From the NCBI RefSeq assembly GCF_003259745.1, contig NZ_QLMC01000004.1:558001-622000 (forward strand): a stretch of DNA of 64,000 bases, in the 5' to 3' direction. The notes below the pieces were generated by a model. It was not told the origin of the DNA. It did not search any database and saw only the letters and a program-made list of their open reading frames with translations. Numbering within the stretch: position 1 is the first letter of the stretch; each line of letters opens with the position of its first letter. Below, in pieces: positions 8,379 through 17,196 of this stretch. The stretch comes from Larkinella arboricola (GTDB lineage Bacteria > Bacteroidota > Bacteroidia > Cytophagales > Spirosomataceae). The position numbers and the translations under genes were made by a program.

Positions 8379-8437
8379 AGCCGTAAGCGTTTGCTGATTC
8401 AAAATTGCCGGTATTCCGGGAGGGTGCCTATGAGCTT

Positions 8438-8457
8438 TGTCAGCCGGTTACCTGACA
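8438..8457. promoter_or_regulatory. dyad upstream of the cco operon and desaturase
   Basis: The 20-base sequence TGTCAGCCGGTTACCTGACA is a perfect 6-base inverted repeat with an 8-base spacer. It lies between the divergent ccoS and desaturase genes, about 60 bases from the ccoS start. The geometry suits a CRP/FNR-family dimer, but the half-sites are not the standard ones, so the role is a guess. Confidence 0.3.
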
Positions 8458-8536
8458 GAATTCAGCATGCAGAAGGCTATGACAAAACTCAGCCGATGGC
8501 CTGATAAGCGTTAGAAATGGGCTGATGAAGAGGGCC

Positions 8537-8544
8537 TAGCTTTG
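8537..8544 (+). promoter_or_regulatory. -7 element of the desaturase promoter
   Basis: TAGCTTTG matches the Bacteroidota -7 consensus TAnnTTTG exactly and ends 20 bases before the desaturase ATG. No clear -33 TTG is present at the right distance, so this is tentative. Confidence 0.35.
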
Positions 8545-8564
8545 AGGCCAAATTCAATTTATCC

Positions 8565-9314
8565 ATGATTATCCTCGCTTTCTTTCTCGGCCATTGGTAC
8601 CTGTCGGTGCTGATGCAGACCCTCTTTCTCCACCGTTATGCCGCCCACCAGATGTTTACCATGAGCAAGGGCTGGGAAAAAGTTTTTTACGTGCTGACGT
8701 TCATCGGTCAGGGCTCATCGTTTCTGAGTCCACGCGCCTACGGTATCATGCACCGGCTTCACCACGCCTACGCCGACACGGAAAATGACCCCCATTCGCC
8801 CAAGTATTCCGACAATATGATGGATATGATGTGGAAGACCCGGCAGTTTTACAACGACATTCTGAATAATCGCGACAGCATTCCGGCAAAGTTCAAGAAA
8901 GGGGTGCCCAACTGGCAGTGGATGGAGCGGTTTGGCGATCGCTGGATGGTGCGGGTAGCCTGGGGAACGGTTTACACCTTATTTTATATACAGTTTGCTA
9001 CCTCGCCCTGGCTTTTTCTGCTCCTGCCGGTGCATTATCTGATGGGGCCGGTGCATGGCGCGATCATCAACTGGTGCGCTCACCTGTACGGATATACGAA
9101 CTTCAAAGTGAACGATACGGCTAAAAACCTGCTGCCGTTTGATTTTCTGATGATGGGCGAGTCGTACCACAACAACCACCACAAATTCGGTGGTCGGCCC
9201 AACTTCGGCGGTTTCCGCTGGCACGAGTTCGACCCGGCTTATCCGCTGCTCCTGCTGCTCAACAAAGTCGGCGTAATCAAGCTCCGGCTCGGGCGCGACG
9301 AAGCGTATATGTAA
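8565..9314 (+). CDS. acyl-CoA (delta-9 type) fatty acid desaturase
   Basis: This 249-residue integral-membrane di-iron desaturase has the three histidine boxes: HRYAAH at 23-28, HRLHH at 63-67 followed by AYADTENDPHSP, and HNNHH near residue 203. Four hydrophobic segments and the motif WCAHLYG fit the acyl-CoA desaturase group, which introduces a cis double bond into saturated acyl chains in the inner membrane using O2 and electrons from a ferredoxin or cytochrome b5-like donor. It is somewhat shorter than eukaryotic forms but normal for bacteria. It is transcribed away from the cco operon, so both oxygen-using systems share a control region. The donor protein is not in the window. Confidence 0.9.
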   Translation: MIILAFFLGHWYLSVLMQTLFLHRYAAHQMFTMSKGWEKVFYVLTFIGQGSSFLSPRAYGIMHRLHHAYADTENDPHSPKYSDNMMDMMWKTRQFYNDILNNRDSIPAKFKKGVPNWQWMERFGDRWMVRVAWGTVYTLFYIQFATSPWLFLLLPVHYLMGPVHGAIINWCAHLYGYTNFKVNDTAKNLLPFDFLMMGESYHNNHHKFGGRPNFGGFRWHEFDPAYPLLLLLNKVGVIKLRLGRDEAYM

Positions 9315-9328
9315 AGAGGAGTTGCTGG

Positions 9329-9652
9329 TTAATAGGTGAAGATAGCGACCAGCGTTTGACATACTTGCCGACAGGTAGCATCATCCAGATGTCCTATCCG
9401 TTTGACGAGTCTTGATTTATCAACGGCGCGGGTTTGGTCTAAAGCTATCTGCCCATCCTGCCCGGCGAAATGACAATTGACCCGGGTAGGATACCGTTTT
9501 TGCGTACTGGTCATTGGAGCCACCATAACTGTATTAAGCCGTTGATTGATCGCGTCGGGCGATACGACCAGACAGGGCCGCGTTTTGGCAATTTCGCTGC
9601 CCTGGGTTGGGTCGATTGAAACCAGCCAGACATCAAATCGTTCAATTACCAT
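9329..9652 (-). CDS. mazF: MazF/PemK family endoribonuclease toxin
   Basis: This is a 107-residue toxin of the MazF/PemK/CcdB fold. RFDVWLVSIDPTQGSEIAKTRPCLVVSPD is the conserved N-terminal strand-loop with the family's G-x-E-I-x-K-x-R-P motif, and QDGQIALDQTRAVDKSRLVKRIG is the second conserved block. Such toxins cut mRNA at short single-stranded motifs and are held inactive by MazE. I chose the ATG at 9652 over the GTG at 9658; this gives a 7-base overlap with mazE and fits translational coupling. It converges with the desaturase. Confidence 0.9.
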   Translation of the reverse strand: MVIERFDVWLVSIDPTQGSEIAKTRPCLVVSPDAINQRLNTVMVAPMTSTQKRYPTRVNCHFAGQDGQIALDQTRAVDKSRLVKRIGHLDDATCRQVCQTLVAIFTY

Positions 9653-9903
9653 GTCCACTCTGTTTGGTCAAACTGGTTGGAAGTCCCTTCGAGCAGGTCG
9701 TCATCGGGTTGGTCACCGGCCTGAATCGCTTCGTCGAAGGCGGCTTCCCAGCCGTCTCTGGGGTGCTTTTTGATCGCCCGCAGAATTAATGCACCTTCGG
9801 CTATTTCAATATCGACGGCCCCCTCAATGCCAGCCTGTTGCAGAACGGTGCGGGGAAGAAGAATACCCTGCGAATTGCCAATCTTACGAATTATCTGTAC
9901 CAT
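9646..9903 (-). CDS. mazE: MazE-type AbrB-fold antitoxin
   Basis: This 85-residue protein has an N-terminal AbrB/MazE swapped-hairpin DNA-binding domain (QIIRKIGNSQGILLPRTVL, followed by VDIEIAEGALILRAI). Its acidic C-terminal tail (DQPDDDLLEGTSNQFDQTEW) is expected to wrap around MazF and block it. It lies upstream of and overlaps the toxin gene, the usual antitoxin-first order. Autoregulation by the MazEF complex is likely given the repeats just upstream. Confidence 0.9.
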   Translation of the reverse strand: MVQIIRKIGNSQGILLPRTVLQQAGIEGAVDIEIAEGALILRAIKKHPRDGWEAAFDEAIQAGDQPDDDLLEGTSNQFDQTEWTW

Positions 9904-9920
9904 AATCCTTGTCTTATGCT

Positions 9921-9946
9921 GTTATAACAAAGGTATAACAAATTTA
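9921..9946 (-). promoter_or_regulatory. mazEF promoter/operator
   Basis: Upstream of mazE lies a repeated TATAACAAA (within 9923-9931 and 9934-9942), the first copy being part of the palindrome GTTATAAC (9921-9928). On the minus strand the same bases hold two overlapping -7 matches, TACCTTTG (9928-9935) and TAAATTTG (9939-9946). A MazEF complex bound here would cover the promoter. Confidence 0.4.
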
Positions 9947-10137
9947 TGGTGATGTACTATCCATAAAGCTATTTAACCCGAAGCCGGCGAGGGCACATCA
10001 ATTTGTCGAAATTGCATAAAGCATTTCGGAGAACACAACCGACAATTGAAACCGCAAATTCGGCAGTTAAGACAAAAAACGGTGCCGGAACACGCCATCA
10101 GCGGCTATTTTCGTCAGGTATTCACACGATCAACCTG

Positions 10138-12600
10138 ATGAAAAACTGGCCGCTTACCCTCGCTTTTCTGCTGTTTTCCCTCCCTTTAACAGCCGCCAGT
10201 CCGCCCGTTGGTACGGTTTCCGGGCTGGTGAAGGACTCCGCTGGCAAACCGTTGGAATTGGTGACGCTGCTGTTGGTAAAAGCCGGTGATTCTACGCTGG
10301 TAAAAGGCGCTGTCAGCGACGCGCAGGGGCAATACACGGTTGAGTCGGTTCCGTCGGGCGAGTACCGGGTAGCGGCTTCGATGATGGGGCATCAGAAAGT
10401 CTATTCCGAACCGTTCACCATTGACAGTCAGCATAACAAATACCAGCTTGCGCCCCTCGTTGTTCAGGAAGAAACCCGTCAGCTAGACAAGGTGACGGTG
10501 AAAGCCCAGAAACCGTTTATTGAGCAGCACCTCGACAAAACCGTTCTGAACGTGGAGAACAGCATCGTGGCCAGTGGCGGCACGGCGCTGGAAATCCTCG
10601 AAAAAGCACCCGGTGTGGTGGTCAATCTGCAATCCGGGCAGATCAGCCTGAAAGGACGCGACAACGTGCTGGTGATGCTCGACGGCAAACCTACCTACCT
10701 GTCAACGGCCGAGGTGCTGGAACTCCTGCGGAACACGCCCAGCAATACCGTCGAAACCATCGAACTTATTACGAACCCGTCGGCGCGCTACGACGCGGCT
10801 GGTACGGCGGGTATCATCAACATCCGGCTGAAGCGCAACAAATCCGGTCGGCCCCTGAACGGGAACCTGACGGTTGGCACCGGGTATGGTCGTTTTGCCA
10901 AATACAACGCGGCCCTGACCCTGAACGCCCGGCCCGGCAAGTGGAGCTTCTTCGGCAATTACGCGATTGATCAGCGCCATTACTGGTCGATGGCTAAAAT
11001 CGACCGCCGGTTGCAAACCACCACTCCGCCTACCCTCATCCAGCAGGAAAACTACCGGCCTATCCAGAACACAAGCCACACGTATCGGTTTGGGGCCGAT
11101 TACGCCTTCAGCAAGCGCACCACGCTGGGCCTGCTGGTGAACGGCACGAAGGTCAACGGCGCTTCGCAGGGTGGGGCTACCAGCACCCTTTATCAGTCGG
11201 ATGTACTGACCTCAGCGCAGCGGACGCAGAACGACAACCAGCGCGACATCAGCCGACTGGCCGCCAACGTAAATTTCCGGCATCAGTTTGATACCACCCG
11301 CCGGGGCGGTAAAGGCCGTGAACTGCTTGTGGATGTGGATTATTCCGACGCCAGTTTTCATCCTGACGAGCTGTTCGAAACCCGTTATTTCAACGCCCGG
11401 CAGGTGGAAACCGGCCCACGGTCATCTCAACACCTGGACATGGTATCGGATGCGTCCATTCGGGCGGGCAAGGTCGATTACATTCATCCGTTCGATAGGC
11501 AAACAACCCTGGAAGCCGGTTGGAAAAGCAGTTACGTGACGCTGAACAACGATCTGCGCGTCGAAACCAAATCGGCCGAAGTGGGGCAAACCGTTCCGTG
11601 GCAACTGGATACGGGCCGAACCAATCAGTTTGAATACCGGGAAATCATTCACGCGGGTTACCTTTCGGGCCGCCGAACCTGGACGGGCTGGACGCTGCAA
11701 GTGGGGCTGCGGCTGGAGTATACCCAGACCGATGCGCACTCGGTGACAGCCAACAGCACGGTTAGCCGTTCGTACCTCAACCTGTTTCCCAACGTCACAC
11801 TGACCCGGAAAGTGGGCGAAAATCACCAGTTTCAATATGCGTTCAGCCGCCGGATCGACCGGCCGAATTACCAGTATCTGAACCCGTTTATCCGGGTGTT
11901 TGATCCCTATACCTACCAGCAGGGCAATCCGTATCTGAAACCGCAGTACACCGACGCTTTCCAGATTGGATACAGCTACAAAGAAGAAACAACCGTGAGT
12001 CTGGGTTACAACCGGACGCGCGACGTTGTGGTTGACATCAACGAGCAAAACGACCAGACCGGCGTGACCCGGATTACATTCACCAACCTGGCCCGGCAGA
12101 GCAACATCAGCCTGACTCTGAGTACACCCCTGCGGTTTTCGCGCTGGTGGTCGTCGCGCCATTCGGCGAGTATTTTCCGGGATGCCTACCGGGCCGAACT
12201 AGGCGGAACGCCCCTCCATTACCGGCAGCTATCGGCCAACCTCAACAGCAGCCATACGTTTGTATTTGGGCACGGTCTGACGGCCGAACTGACCGCTTCC
12301 TATAACTCGCCCTACGTGTACAGCCAGAACCGGATGAAGGCATTCGGGCAGGTGAGCATCGGGGTTCAGAAGAGTTTGTGGCAGAAAAAAGCCGTGCTGC
12401 GTTTCAACTGGAACGACCTGTTGCAAACCCAGCGGTTTTACGGCAAGGTCCGGTTTCAGAACATGGATTTTCGCTTTGGCACCTACACCGAAACCCGCGT
12501 GGCCCGGCTGACGTTTACCTATAATTTCGGCAACCAGAAGTTGAAAGGAGGGGGCAATCGCCGGACGGTTTCGGAAGACGAACAACGTCGGATGAACTGA
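10138..12600 (+). CDS. outer membrane beta-barrel family protein (TonB-receptor-like)
   Basis: This 820-residue protein, counted from the ATG at 10138 (signal peptide MKNWPLTLAFLLFSLPLTAA), has an N-terminal carboxypeptidase-regulatory-like beta-sandwich (GTVSGLVKDSAGKPLELV...GEYRV). A plug-like domain follows (GGTALEILEKAPGVVV...GRDNVLVMLDGKPTYL...IELITNPSARYDAAGTAGIINI), then a long barrel with aromatic-rich strands. This is the outer membrane protein beta-barrel family (OMP_b-brl_3), related to TonB-dependent receptors but without a SusD partner here. The ligand is unknown. The frame is open upstream to 10003, but only the internal ATG gives a signal peptide. It ends just before the convergent hypothetical gene. 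Confidence 0.85.
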   Translation: MKNWPLTLAFLLFSLPLTAASPPVGTVSGLVKDSAGKPLELVTLLLVKAGDSTLVKGAVSDAQGQYTVESVPSGEYRVAASMMGHQKVYSEPFTIDSQHNKYQLAPLVVQEETRQLDKVTVKAQKPFIEQHLDKTVLNVENSIVASGGTALEILEKAPGVVVNLQSGQISLKGRDNVLVMLDGKPTYLSTAEVLELLRNTPSNTVETIELITNPSARYDAAGTAGIINIRLKRNKSGRPLNGNLTVGTGYGRFAKYNAALTLNARPGKWSFFGNYAIDQRHYWSMAKIDRRLQTTTPPTLIQQENYRPIQNTSHTYRFGADYAFSKRTTLGLLVNGTKVNGASQGGATSTLYQSDVLTSAQRTQNDNQRDISRLAANVNFRHQFDTTRRGGKGRELLVDVDYSDASFHPDELFETRYFNARQVETGPRSSQHLDMVSDASIRAGKVDYIHPFDRQTTLEAGWKSSYVTLNNDLRVETKSAEVGQTVPWQLDTGRTNQFEYREIIHAGYLSGRRTWTGWTLQVGLRLEYTQTDAHSVTANSTVSRSYLNLFPNVTLTRKVGENHQFQYAFSRRIDRPNYQYLNPFIRVFDPYTYQQGNPYLKPQYTDAFQIGYSYKEETTVSLGYNRTRDVVVDINEQNDQTGVTRITFTNLARQSNISLTLSTPLRFSRWWSSRHSASIFRDAYRAELGGTPLHYRQLSANLNSSHTFVFGHGLTAELTASYNSPYVYSQNRMKAFGQVSIGVQKSLWQKKAVLRFNWNDLLQTQRFYGKVRFQNMDFRFGTYTETRVARLTFTYNFGNQKLKGGGNRRTVSEDEQRRMN

Positions 12601-13104
12601 TCAGTAAAGCCGGTCGTAAACCGTGTAGGTGTGGAAGCAATGCAAGACCACAAACAGGAAAGCCGTTAGCATGAAAATCCAGCGCCTGAACGGCAGGTTG
12701 AAATAAAACGATTCGCCGATGAGTCCAATACCGGTGAGCCAGAACAAAGGTGTAAAAGCCGGGGCCATAAACCCCGGCAGGCTCGTACTCCATTGGCTAT
12801 CCGGAAAATACATCAATGCCAGCCAGGAGGCAAAATAAAGGACCAGACCGGCCAGGTAGCTAAAAAAGCCGACGCCCTGATTTTTGGTTGACGAGCGGAT
12901 GGGCATGAGCCCTGCCAGAGCGAAAACCAGAATACGGGAGCCGTTTTCACCATAGGTCAGCCAGGCTGGAATGTCGTTCCAGAAGATTTCCGGTTGAAAG
13001 ACGGCCGGGAGCTGATCCGTCAAAGCCAGATTCCAGATCACGACCGGAATCATCAGCAGGAAACCGTTTCCAACGTAGGGCAGAACCGTTTGGGCCCTGC
13101 TCAT
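12601..13104 (-). CDS. hypothetical membrane protein downstream of ccoI
   Basis: I do not recognise this family. The 167-residue protein has about five hydrophobic helices, and the segment near residues 70-85 (MPIRSSTKNQGVGFF) looks like a cytoplasmic loop. I chose the ATG at 13104, which overlaps the ccoI stop as ATGA, over a TTG at 13125. The overlap implies coupling to the copper ATPase, so a role in oxidase maturation or metal handling is possible but unproven. Confidence 0.65.
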   Translation of the reverse strand: MSRAQTVLPYVGNGFLLMIPVVIWNLALTDQLPAVFQPEIFWNDIPAWLTYGENGSRILVFALAGLMPIRSSTKNQGVGFFSYLAGLVLYFASWLALMYFPDSQWSTSLPGFMAPAFTPLFWLTGIGLIGESFYFNLPFRRWIFMLTAFLFVVLHCFHTYTVYDRLY

Positions 13105-15551
13105 CCATTTTCGATTTTCTTCCAACGCATTCCGATGGTTGCAATCAGCAGCATCGTGGCCGAGCTGATCGGCATGAGGATGGCGGCCACAATGGGCGAG
13201 AGATCTCCCGTCAGGGCATAGGTCAGGCCGATGAAATTGTACAACAGCGACACCACGAAACTGAACCGGATGACCCGCATTCCAAACCGGGTGTAGTCCA
13301 GAAACTTCGGTAAGAGCCGCAGGGAAGAAGCTTCCAGAATGGCGTCGCTGGCCGGAGTGAACTGGATGGTGTCGTCGGTTACGGCAATGCCCACATCGGC
13401 CTGTTTCAGCGCCCCGGCATCGTTCAGACCGTCGCCAATCATCAGGACGCGGTGCCCCTGGTTCTGCAACTGCCGCACGATATCCAGTTTTCGCTGCGGC
13501 TGGCAGTTGAAGGTCATGTTTTCGTGCGAAAACCAGCGGGTTAACTCCGAACGGGCCGCGTTGTTATCACCCGACAGCAGGTACAGGTTGTGGCTGGATT
13601 TGAGGGCCGTAAGCATCTCGTCCAGTCCCGGACGGTATTGATTCGGGAAACGGAAACAGCCCCGGTAATTCTGTTCAACCGAAACGTGAACACGCGTCCC
13701 GTTGGAATCGGTTTTCGTTTGCGCGGCATTGGTTTGCGGATCGACAAACGCACGCGAGCCGATTTTAACATCCCAGCCATCAACGACGCCCTGCAACCCG
13801 CAGCCCGGAATTTCCGTAAAACCGTCAACCGTCAGCGGTTTTGCATTCGCCAGAAGAGCCGCCAGCTTCCGGCTGAGCGGGTGGGCCGATTGCCGCACCA
13901 GCGAAGCCACCAGCGACCGTTCGAAATCGGTTATACCGGGTGAAAAATCTTCCACGATTCCGGTGCCGGGTACTTCGCTCACCGGCTCACTTACTTTTTC
14001 GCTCTTTATTTCCGTCAGCGTGCCGGTTTTATCGAAAACGATGGTGTCGCACTGCGCCAGCTGCTCGATTACTTCCCCGTTTTTGAGGTACAATTTCCGC
14101 TGGCTCAGTTTCCGAAGGCCGTTACCCAGCGCAAACGGATAGGACAGTGAAAGGGCGCAGGGGCAGGCAATGATCAGCACCGCCGTGAACGCGTTGACGG
14201 CCCGGGCGGGGTCATGCTGCCAATACCAGTACAGGGCCACCACGGTTGCCAACGTGATGACTGTCAGGGTAAAGTATTTACCGACCGCATCAGCGAACGT
14301 ACGCATCCGGGTGGTGTCCTGCTTGCGGAAAGCGTCGTTGTTCCAGAGTTGGGTCAGGTAGCTTTGCGACACATCACGCACCACTTCCAGTTCGATGGCT
14401 TCGCCAATCTGCTTGCCGCCCGCGTAGAGCAGCGAACCCGGTTTCTGCGTTTCCGGCTCCGATTCGCCCGTAACAAAGCTGTAATCAATCAGGGCCTGAC
14501 CTTTATACAGCAAACCGTCGGCGGGAATCAGTTCGTGATTCCGAACCCGAATGCGGTCACCTTTCCGGACCTGCGCCACCGGAACGGCGGTTTCGCCTTC
14601 CGGTTTCAGAACCGTTACGGCCAGCGGAAAATACGACTTGTAATCCCGTTCGAAGGACAGAAATTCGTGGGTGCGTTGCTGGAACCATTTTCCACACAAT
14701 AGGAAGAACGTCAGGCCGGTGAGTGAATCAAAATAACCCGCACCGTCGAGAAACAGCACTTCGTAGGTTCCCCGGAAAAAAGCAACCAGAATACCCAGCA
14801 AAATGGGCAGGTCGATGTTGATCATCCCTTTTTTCAGACTCGTCCAGACCGACACAAAATAGTCCGAAGCCGAGTAGAACACCACCGGAATGGCGAGCAG
14901 CATATTGAGGATGCCGAAATAATTTTTATACGATGGGTCGTCAAGGCCGAGGTATTCAGGAAAGCTCAGCAGCATGATGTTGCCCGAGCAGAAACCCGCC
15001 AGCGCCAACCGGTACAGCAACGGACGGTACGACGGTTTTTGTCCTTCCTTCACCACATCGTTCAGGCTGATCAGCGGTTCGTAACCGATGGACGCCAGCA
15101 GTTCAACCACCTGCCGGAGCGTAAGCTGGTCGGGCTGGTAGCTGATATGAACCTGCTTTTTGAGGAAATCAACCCGCGACTGCTGAATACCGGGATGAAG
15201 GCGGTAGAGGTGTTCGAGCAGCCATAAACACGAGCTACAGTGAATCGTTGGAACGTAAAACGTTACGCGGGCCGCCGTGGTGCTGGAAAATTCCAGCAGC
15301 TGGGCGACGATATCGGGGTGATCCAGAAATTCAAGCCGGTTTTTGGGAGTATTGTTCGACTGCAAACTGACGCCCGGCCGATTGCCTTCCTCCAGCGTAT
15401 AATACTGACAAAGCTGATTCTGTTGCAGGATGCTGTAAACCGTTTGGCAACCCTCGCAGCAAAACGGTTTTTCGTCGTACCGGATTTCGTGCCCGGTGCA
15501 ATCGTTGCCGCAGTGGTAGCAGCTCGTGGATGAAATCGTTGCCGTACGCAT
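13101..15551 (-). CDS. ccoI: heavy-metal P-type ATPase for cbb3 oxidase copper loading (CcoI/FixI)
   Basis: This is an 816-residue P1B-type ATPase. An N-terminal Cys-rich metal-binding domain (C11, C14, C18, and CCEGC at 31-35) is followed by an HMA-like domain with CSSC at 105-108. The transport motif CPC is at 463-465, the phosphorylated Asp is in DKTGT (507-511), and SAHPLSRK and GDGLNDAGAL follow. The double N-terminal domain is typical of CcoI/FixI, which export copper to the periplasmic side for CuB of cbb3 oxidase. It is separated from the main cco operon by about 5 kb and is divergent from hemN, with a near-FNR box between them. Confidence 0.93.
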   Translation of the reverse strand: MRTATISSTSCYHCGNDCTGHEIRYDEKPFCCEGCQTVYSILQQNQLCQYYTLEEGNRPGVSLQSNNTPKNRLEFLDHPDIVAQLLEFSSTTAARVTFYVPTIHCSSCLWLLEHLYRLHPGIQQSRVDFLKKQVHISYQPDQLTLRQVVELLASIGYEPLISLNDVVKEGQKPSYRPLLYRLALAGFCSGNIMLLSFPEYLGLDDPSYKNYFGILNMLLAIPVVFYSASDYFVSVWTSLKKGMINIDLPILLGILVAFFRGTYEVLFLDGAGYFDSLTGLTFFLLCGKWFQQRTHEFLSFERDYKSYFPLAVTVLKPEGETAVPVAQVRKGDRIRVRNHELIPADGLLYKGQALIDYSFVTGESEPETQKPGSLLYAGGKQIGEAIELEVVRDVSQSYLTQLWNNDAFRKQDTTRMRTFADAVGKYFTLTVITLATVVALYWYWQHDPARAVNAFTAVLIIACPCALSLSYPFALGNGLRKLSQRKLYLKNGEVIEQLAQCDTIVFDKTGTLTEIKSEKVSEPVSEVPGTGIVEDFSPGITDFERSLVASLVRQSAHPLSRKLAALLANAKPLTVDGFTEIPGCGLQGVVDGWDVKIGSRAFVDPQTNAAQTKTDSNGTRVHVSVEQNYRGCFRFPNQYRPGLDEMLTALKSSHNLYLLSGDNNAARSELTRWFSHENMTFNCQPQRKLDIVRQLQNQGHRVLMIGDGLNDAGALKQADVGIAVTDDTIQFTPASDAILEASSLRLLPKFLDYTRFGMRVIRFSFVVSLLYNFIGLTYALTGDLSPIVAAILMPISSATMLLIATIGMRWKKIENG

Positions 15552-15596
15552 ACTTTAAAATTTTACGCAAATTGGTCACACGTCTGTTCTGAAAGG

Positions 15597-15610
15597 TTGA
15601 CGATCATCAG
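15597..15610. promoter_or_regulatory. near-FNR box between ccoI and hemN
   Basis: TTGACGATCATCAG differs from the FNR consensus TTGATnnnnATCAA at one position in each half. It lies 46 bases before the ccoI start on one side and 123 bases before the hemN ATG on the other. Both genes are classic low-oxygen FNR/Fnr-like targets in other bacteria. Whether an FNR-type regulator exists in this genome cannot be seen. Confidence 0.4.
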
Positions 15611-15732
15611 CGGACGGCATGAGAGAAGTCAGCGTATAGTTGCCATCCAGTAGCCAATTTTGTCGTGGCCGTAGTGCCTGGGTTAAAACCGCTGGTTTCC
15701 TGGGCTTTTCCGCCCAAAACCTTTCACGTTAC

Positions 15733-17094
15733 ATGCAGTCATTGATTCAGAAATACAACGTTCCGGGCCCGCGCTATACCAGTTATCCGACCGTGCCGTT
15801 CTGGGACGAAACCACCTTCAGTGAAGCCGCCTGGGTGAGCCATTTACAACAGGCGGTCGCTATTACCAACAGCAGCACGGGCCTAAGTCTGTACATCCAC
15901 CTGCCGTACTGCGAAAGCCTGTGTACGTTTTGTGGCTGCAACAAGCGGATCACCCGCAATCACGGCGTCGAAACACCGTACATCGATGCGGTGCTGGCCG
16001 AATGGAAACTGTATTGTGACTTGCTGCCGGAACGCCCGCGCATTGCTGAACTGCACCTGGGGGGCGGAACACCCAGCTTTTTTGCTCCGGAACAACTCCA
16101 GCGGCTTCTGGCCGGGATTTTTGAACGGGCAACGCCTACCGAAGCGCCCGATTACGGCTGGGAAGGGCACCCGAACAACACCACCCGTGAGCACTTGCAG
16201 GTGCTGTACGATTACGGTTTTCGGCGGGTAAGTTTTGGCGTGCAGGATTACGATCCGACCGTGCAACGGGCTATCCACCGGATTCAACCGTTTGAAAATG
16301 TACAGCAGGTAACCTACTGGGCGCAGGAAATTGGCTATACCTCGATCAGCCACGACATTGTATTCGGTCTGCCGTTTCAGACGCCGGAATCCATCACCGA
16401 TACGTTCAACAAAACGCTGACCCTGTGGCCCGACCGCATTGCGTTTTATTCCTACGCGCACGTTCCCTGGATCAAAGGCAACGGTCAGCGCGGTTTTCGG
16501 GATGAAGATTTGCCAACGGGTGAACAGAAACGACTGCTCTACGAAAAGGGCCGCGATTTACTGGAAGGCGCGGGATACGTTGAAATTGGTATGGATCACT
16601 TTGCGTTACCGCACGATGCGCTCTACAAAGCCCTGCACAACGGCACGCTGCACCGGAATTTTATGGGTTACACCACAACCCAGACGCGGGTACTGATTGG
16701 CCTTGGGGCATCGTCCATCGGGGATGTCTGGTCGGCGTTTGCCCAGAACGAAAAAGACCTGGATGCCTATTTAAACCGGGTGCAGGCGGGTGAATTGCCG
16801 CTGCTGCGCGGCCACGTTCTCGACGATCAGGACCAGTTTCTGCGCCGGCAGATTCTGAACATCATGTGTCAGGGCCAAACCCGGTGGCCAATTGATCGGT
16901 GGTCGGAAAACGAGTGGGCGGAGTTGAGTGCCCGACTGGAAACGTTCCAGCTCGACGGTCTGCTCAGGTATGACACCAACGGTTTGCAGGTGTTTCCCGA
17001 AGGGCGGCCTTTTCTGCGGAACATCTGCATGGCGTTTGATGCCCGGCTGAACCGCGCGCAACCCCAGACGCGGCTGTTCTCGCAGACCGTCTGA
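15733..17094 (+). CDS. hemN: oxygen-independent coproporphyrinogen III dehydrogenase
   Basis: This 453-residue radical SAM enzyme starts at the ATG at 15733 (MQSLIQKYNVPGPRYTSYPTVPFW). The HemN signature is complete: YIHLPYCESLCTFCGCNKR with the cluster cysteines C60, C64 and C67 and the extra C69, followed by LHLGGGTPSFF. PRYTSYPT and the C-terminal FLRNICMAFD also fit true HemN rather than HemW. It decarboxylates two propionate groups of coproporphyrinogen III without oxygen, giving heme for growth at low oxygen, and it sits back to back with ccoI. The frame opens at 15640 but the extra 31 residues have no HemN counterpart. Confidence 0.95.
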   Translation: MQSLIQKYNVPGPRYTSYPTVPFWDETTFSEAAWVSHLQQAVAITNSSTGLSLYIHLPYCESLCTFCGCNKRITRNHGVETPYIDAVLAEWKLYCDLLPERPRIAELHLGGGTPSFFAPEQLQRLLAGIFERATPTEAPDYGWEGHPNNTTREHLQVLYDYGFRRVSFGVQDYDPTVQRAIHRIQPFENVQQVTYWAQEIGYTSISHDIVFGLPFQTPESITDTFNKTLTLWPDRIAFYSYAHVPWIKGNGQRGFRDEDLPTGEQKRLLYEKGRDLLEGAGYVEIGMDHFALPHDALYKALHNGTLHRNFMGYTTTQTRVLIGLGASSIGDVWSAFAQNEKDLDAYLNRVQAGELPLLRGHVLDDQDQFLRRQILNIMCQGQTRWPIDRWSENEWAELSARLETFQLDGLLRYDTNGLQVFPEGRPFLRNICMAFDARLNRAQPQTRLFSQTV

Positions 17095-17132
17095 CCGCAG
17101 ACGGTCTGAGCAGAGGGTCTGTGCGGTTTTTA
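17095..17132 (+). terminator. hemN terminator
   Basis: CCGCAGAC (17095-17102) pairs with GTCTGTGCGG (17117-17126) with a small bulge, and the stem is followed by TTTTTATT. A competing stem formed by CAGACCGTCTG (17083-17093) and CAGACGGTCTG (17098-17108) overlaps the stop codon. Confidence 0.6.
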
Positions 17133-17196
17133 TTCGGTCCATCTGCAACTTTTCATCCCGGAAAGCAGTCTTAGAGGTAAACTCAACGTTTGCGGG

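Noticed and set aside
11422-12162. A 246-codon minus-strand open frame inside the outer-membrane barrel gene
   Set aside because: It is a mirror frame of a clear beta-barrel gene, with no signal, start context or family resemblance.
13101-13125. TTG at 13125 as the start of the membrane protein after ccoI
   Set aside because: An ATG overlapping the ccoI stop as ATGA is a better and common coupled start; the TTG adds only seven polar residues.
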